Below are positions 63,131 to 64,000 of a stretch of 64,000 nt of DNA, in pieces. Within the stretch, counting starts at the first letter, position 1, and the number at the start of each line of letters is the position of its first letter. Under the pieces are notes generated by a model that worked only from the letters and a program-made list of their open reading frames with translations, did not search any database and had not been told where the DNA came from. The DNA comes from Paraburkholderia franconis (GTDB lineage Bacteria > Pseudomonadota > Gammaproteobacteria > Burkholderiales > Burkholderiaceae), in NCBI RefSeq assembly GCF_009362735.1, contig NZ_WHNP01000001.1:62001-126000 (forward strand). Reading direction: 5' to 3'. The translations under genes were made by a program, and so were the position numbers.

Positions 63131-64000
63131 CTAGCGGGCCGTGCTGAGCGGCAGCGCCACTTCGACGCGGCCCGTTTCGAGGCCGACCGTATTGCGCATG
63201 GTTCGCAGGCGAAACGGATCGAGCGCGCGATGCTGCGCTTCATCGCCGATACCCAGTTGCATCAGCAGTTGCGCGACGATCGCATAGAGAATCGTCGAGT
63301 TGCCGTCCTCCACCTTCACGGCGATGCCCAGCGCGCCCTTCGCGCCGAGTTTCACCGTCTGCGCCGAAGCCCTCACGCCGATCGCATAGCTCGCGTCGGC
63401 GCCGAACTTGCCGACCAGTGCGCCCTTGTACGCGCGCATCAGCGCCGTGCAGAACCGCCCCTCGCCCGCGACCATCTCCGGATGCGACGTCATCGCGCGA
63501 TAGATGCGGGCGAGCGCCTCGTCTTCGCGTGAACCCGACTGCGTCTGCGCGTCGGCCGCACGCGCGAGCTTCATGTAGAGACGCGCGAGGCGGTCGAGCG
63601 CGAAGGCGGGCGTCGGCAGATTGCAGCCGTCGATGGCCCATTGCACGCCGTCGTCGGGCAAATCGCACGCTTGCGCGACCGTGCGCTTTACGCGCTGCTG
63701 CAACGGATGTCCGGCGAGGTGGTAGTCGGCGAGCGCCGCGCCGATCGCCCGCGCGCCCGCCAGCATGCCCGCGTGCTTGCCCGAGCAGTTGCTGCACACG
63801 GGGCCCGGCACGAAGTCGCGCCTGATCCATTCGCGGTAGACGTCATCCGAAATGGGCGGGTGGCCGCCGCAACGCAGATCGGCCTCGGTGGCCTGCGCCT
63901 TCGCGAGCATGCCGCGCGCACGTTCGATGTGCCGCTCTTCGCTGTTATGCGAGCCGCACATCAGCGCGAGGTCCGCTTCGTCGAAGCCGAAGCGTTCGAG
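63131..64000 (-). CDS. Asparaginase II-type protein (PF06089 family), 5' end outside the window
   Basis: Open to the window edge: about 289 C-terminal residues are present and the N-terminus is missing. The visible part has ALMCGSHNSEERHIERARG, CGGHPPIS, VCSNCSGKHAGMLAGA and WAIDGCNLPTPAFALDRLARLY, which define the Rhizobium-type asparaginase family. The conserved Cys-rich segments (CSNCSGKH) are intact. It hydrolyses asparagine to aspartate and ammonia in the cytoplasm. It is not linked to the isoaspartyl peptidase operon 5 kb away, except by theme. Confidence 0.85.
   Translation of the reverse strand, partial: LERFGFDEADLALMCGSHNSEERHIERARGMLAKAQATEADLRCGGHPPISDDVYREWIRRDFVPGPVCSNCSGKHAGMLAGARAIGAALADYHLAGHPLQQRVKRTVAQACDLPDDGVQWAIDGCNLPTPAFALDRLARLYMKLARAADAQTQSGSREDEALARIYRAMTSHPEMVAGEGRFCTALMRAYKGALVGKFGADASYAIGVRASAQTVKLGAKGALGIAVKVEDGNSTILYAIVAQLLMQLGIGDEAQHRALDPFRLRTMRNTVGLETGRVEVALPLSTAR

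Overview
The window is a high-GC chromosome segment whose gene families and synteny style (Burkholderia-type porin, short H-NS-like protein, GsiABCD-type peptide importer, L-arabinose/D-galactose 1-dehydrogenase with an arabonate-type dehydratase, AraC/GntR/LysR/RpiR regulators beside catabolic operons) point to a beta-proteobacterium of the Burkholderia/Paraburkholderia/Caballeronia group. This placement is inferred from protein character, not from a search. I see no rRNA, tRNA, CRISPR array, prophage or insertion sequence. Coding density is high and almost all genes look intact.

Layout. 1-2130: a chaperone-usher pilus operon on the minus strand (fimA-like subunit, PapD-like chaperone, 5' part of the usher), preceded by a degenerate duplicate of its own leader. 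2458-7051: a minus-strand operon of a Fae-like formaldehyde-activating enzyme, an aldo/keto reductase, a succinate-semialdehyde-type dehydrogenase and an MFS carrier. 7643-10808: an H-NS-like protein, an SxxK serine hydrolase and small proteins. 10880-14087: a sigma54 enhancer-binding protein divergent from a GntP-family permease that carries a readable -24/-12 promoter and upstream TCTC-N6-GAGA sites. 14983-17004: a long acetate/3-ketoacid CoA-transferase. 17592-24689: signalling and envelope genes (PAS-GGDEF-EAL protein, porin, PAS chemoreceptor with a sigma28-type promoter, MGMT). 24994-27747: a DedA-rhodanese fusion and a CRP-domain/thioredoxin-reductase-like flavoprotein. 27965-28310: an array of hairpin-forming repeats ending in the leader of a small secreted protein. 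28694-34540: YcaQ-type protein, LysE exporter, DMT carrier with AraC regulator, aminotransferase.

34619-42102: a minus-strand group (serine-glyoxylate-type aminotransferase, ACS-type MFS carrier, hydratase, large FAD/Fe-S D-2-hydroxyacid dehydrogenase) divergent from a GntR regulator, with two copies of TTTTGyATGCAAAA in the control region, one lying on the regulator's start codon. 42172-46763: MFS carrier, HMG-CoA-lyase-like enzyme, class III CoA-transferase and LysR regulator, a likely acid-activation-and-cleavage route. 46978-48735: GlxA-type AraC regulator and an SDR.

49288-58697 is the most coherent system: an RpiR regulator, an isoaspartyl peptidase, a complete GsiABCD-like peptide ABC importer, a DmpA/BapA-type P1 aminopeptidase and an M55 (DppA-type) D-aminopeptidase, several of them joined by 4-bp overlaps. 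All three hydrolases belong to families that cut peptides ordinary peptidases do not (isoaspartyl, beta/D-amino, D-amino), so the operon looks like a scavenging system for non-canonical peptides. 58768-62473 holds an oxidative sugar module (L-arabinose/D-galactose 1-dehydrogenase, arabonate-type dehydratase, FadR/GntR regulator). The window ends in a secreted cysteine-rich-repeat protein and a 5'-truncated asparaginase (PF06089 type).
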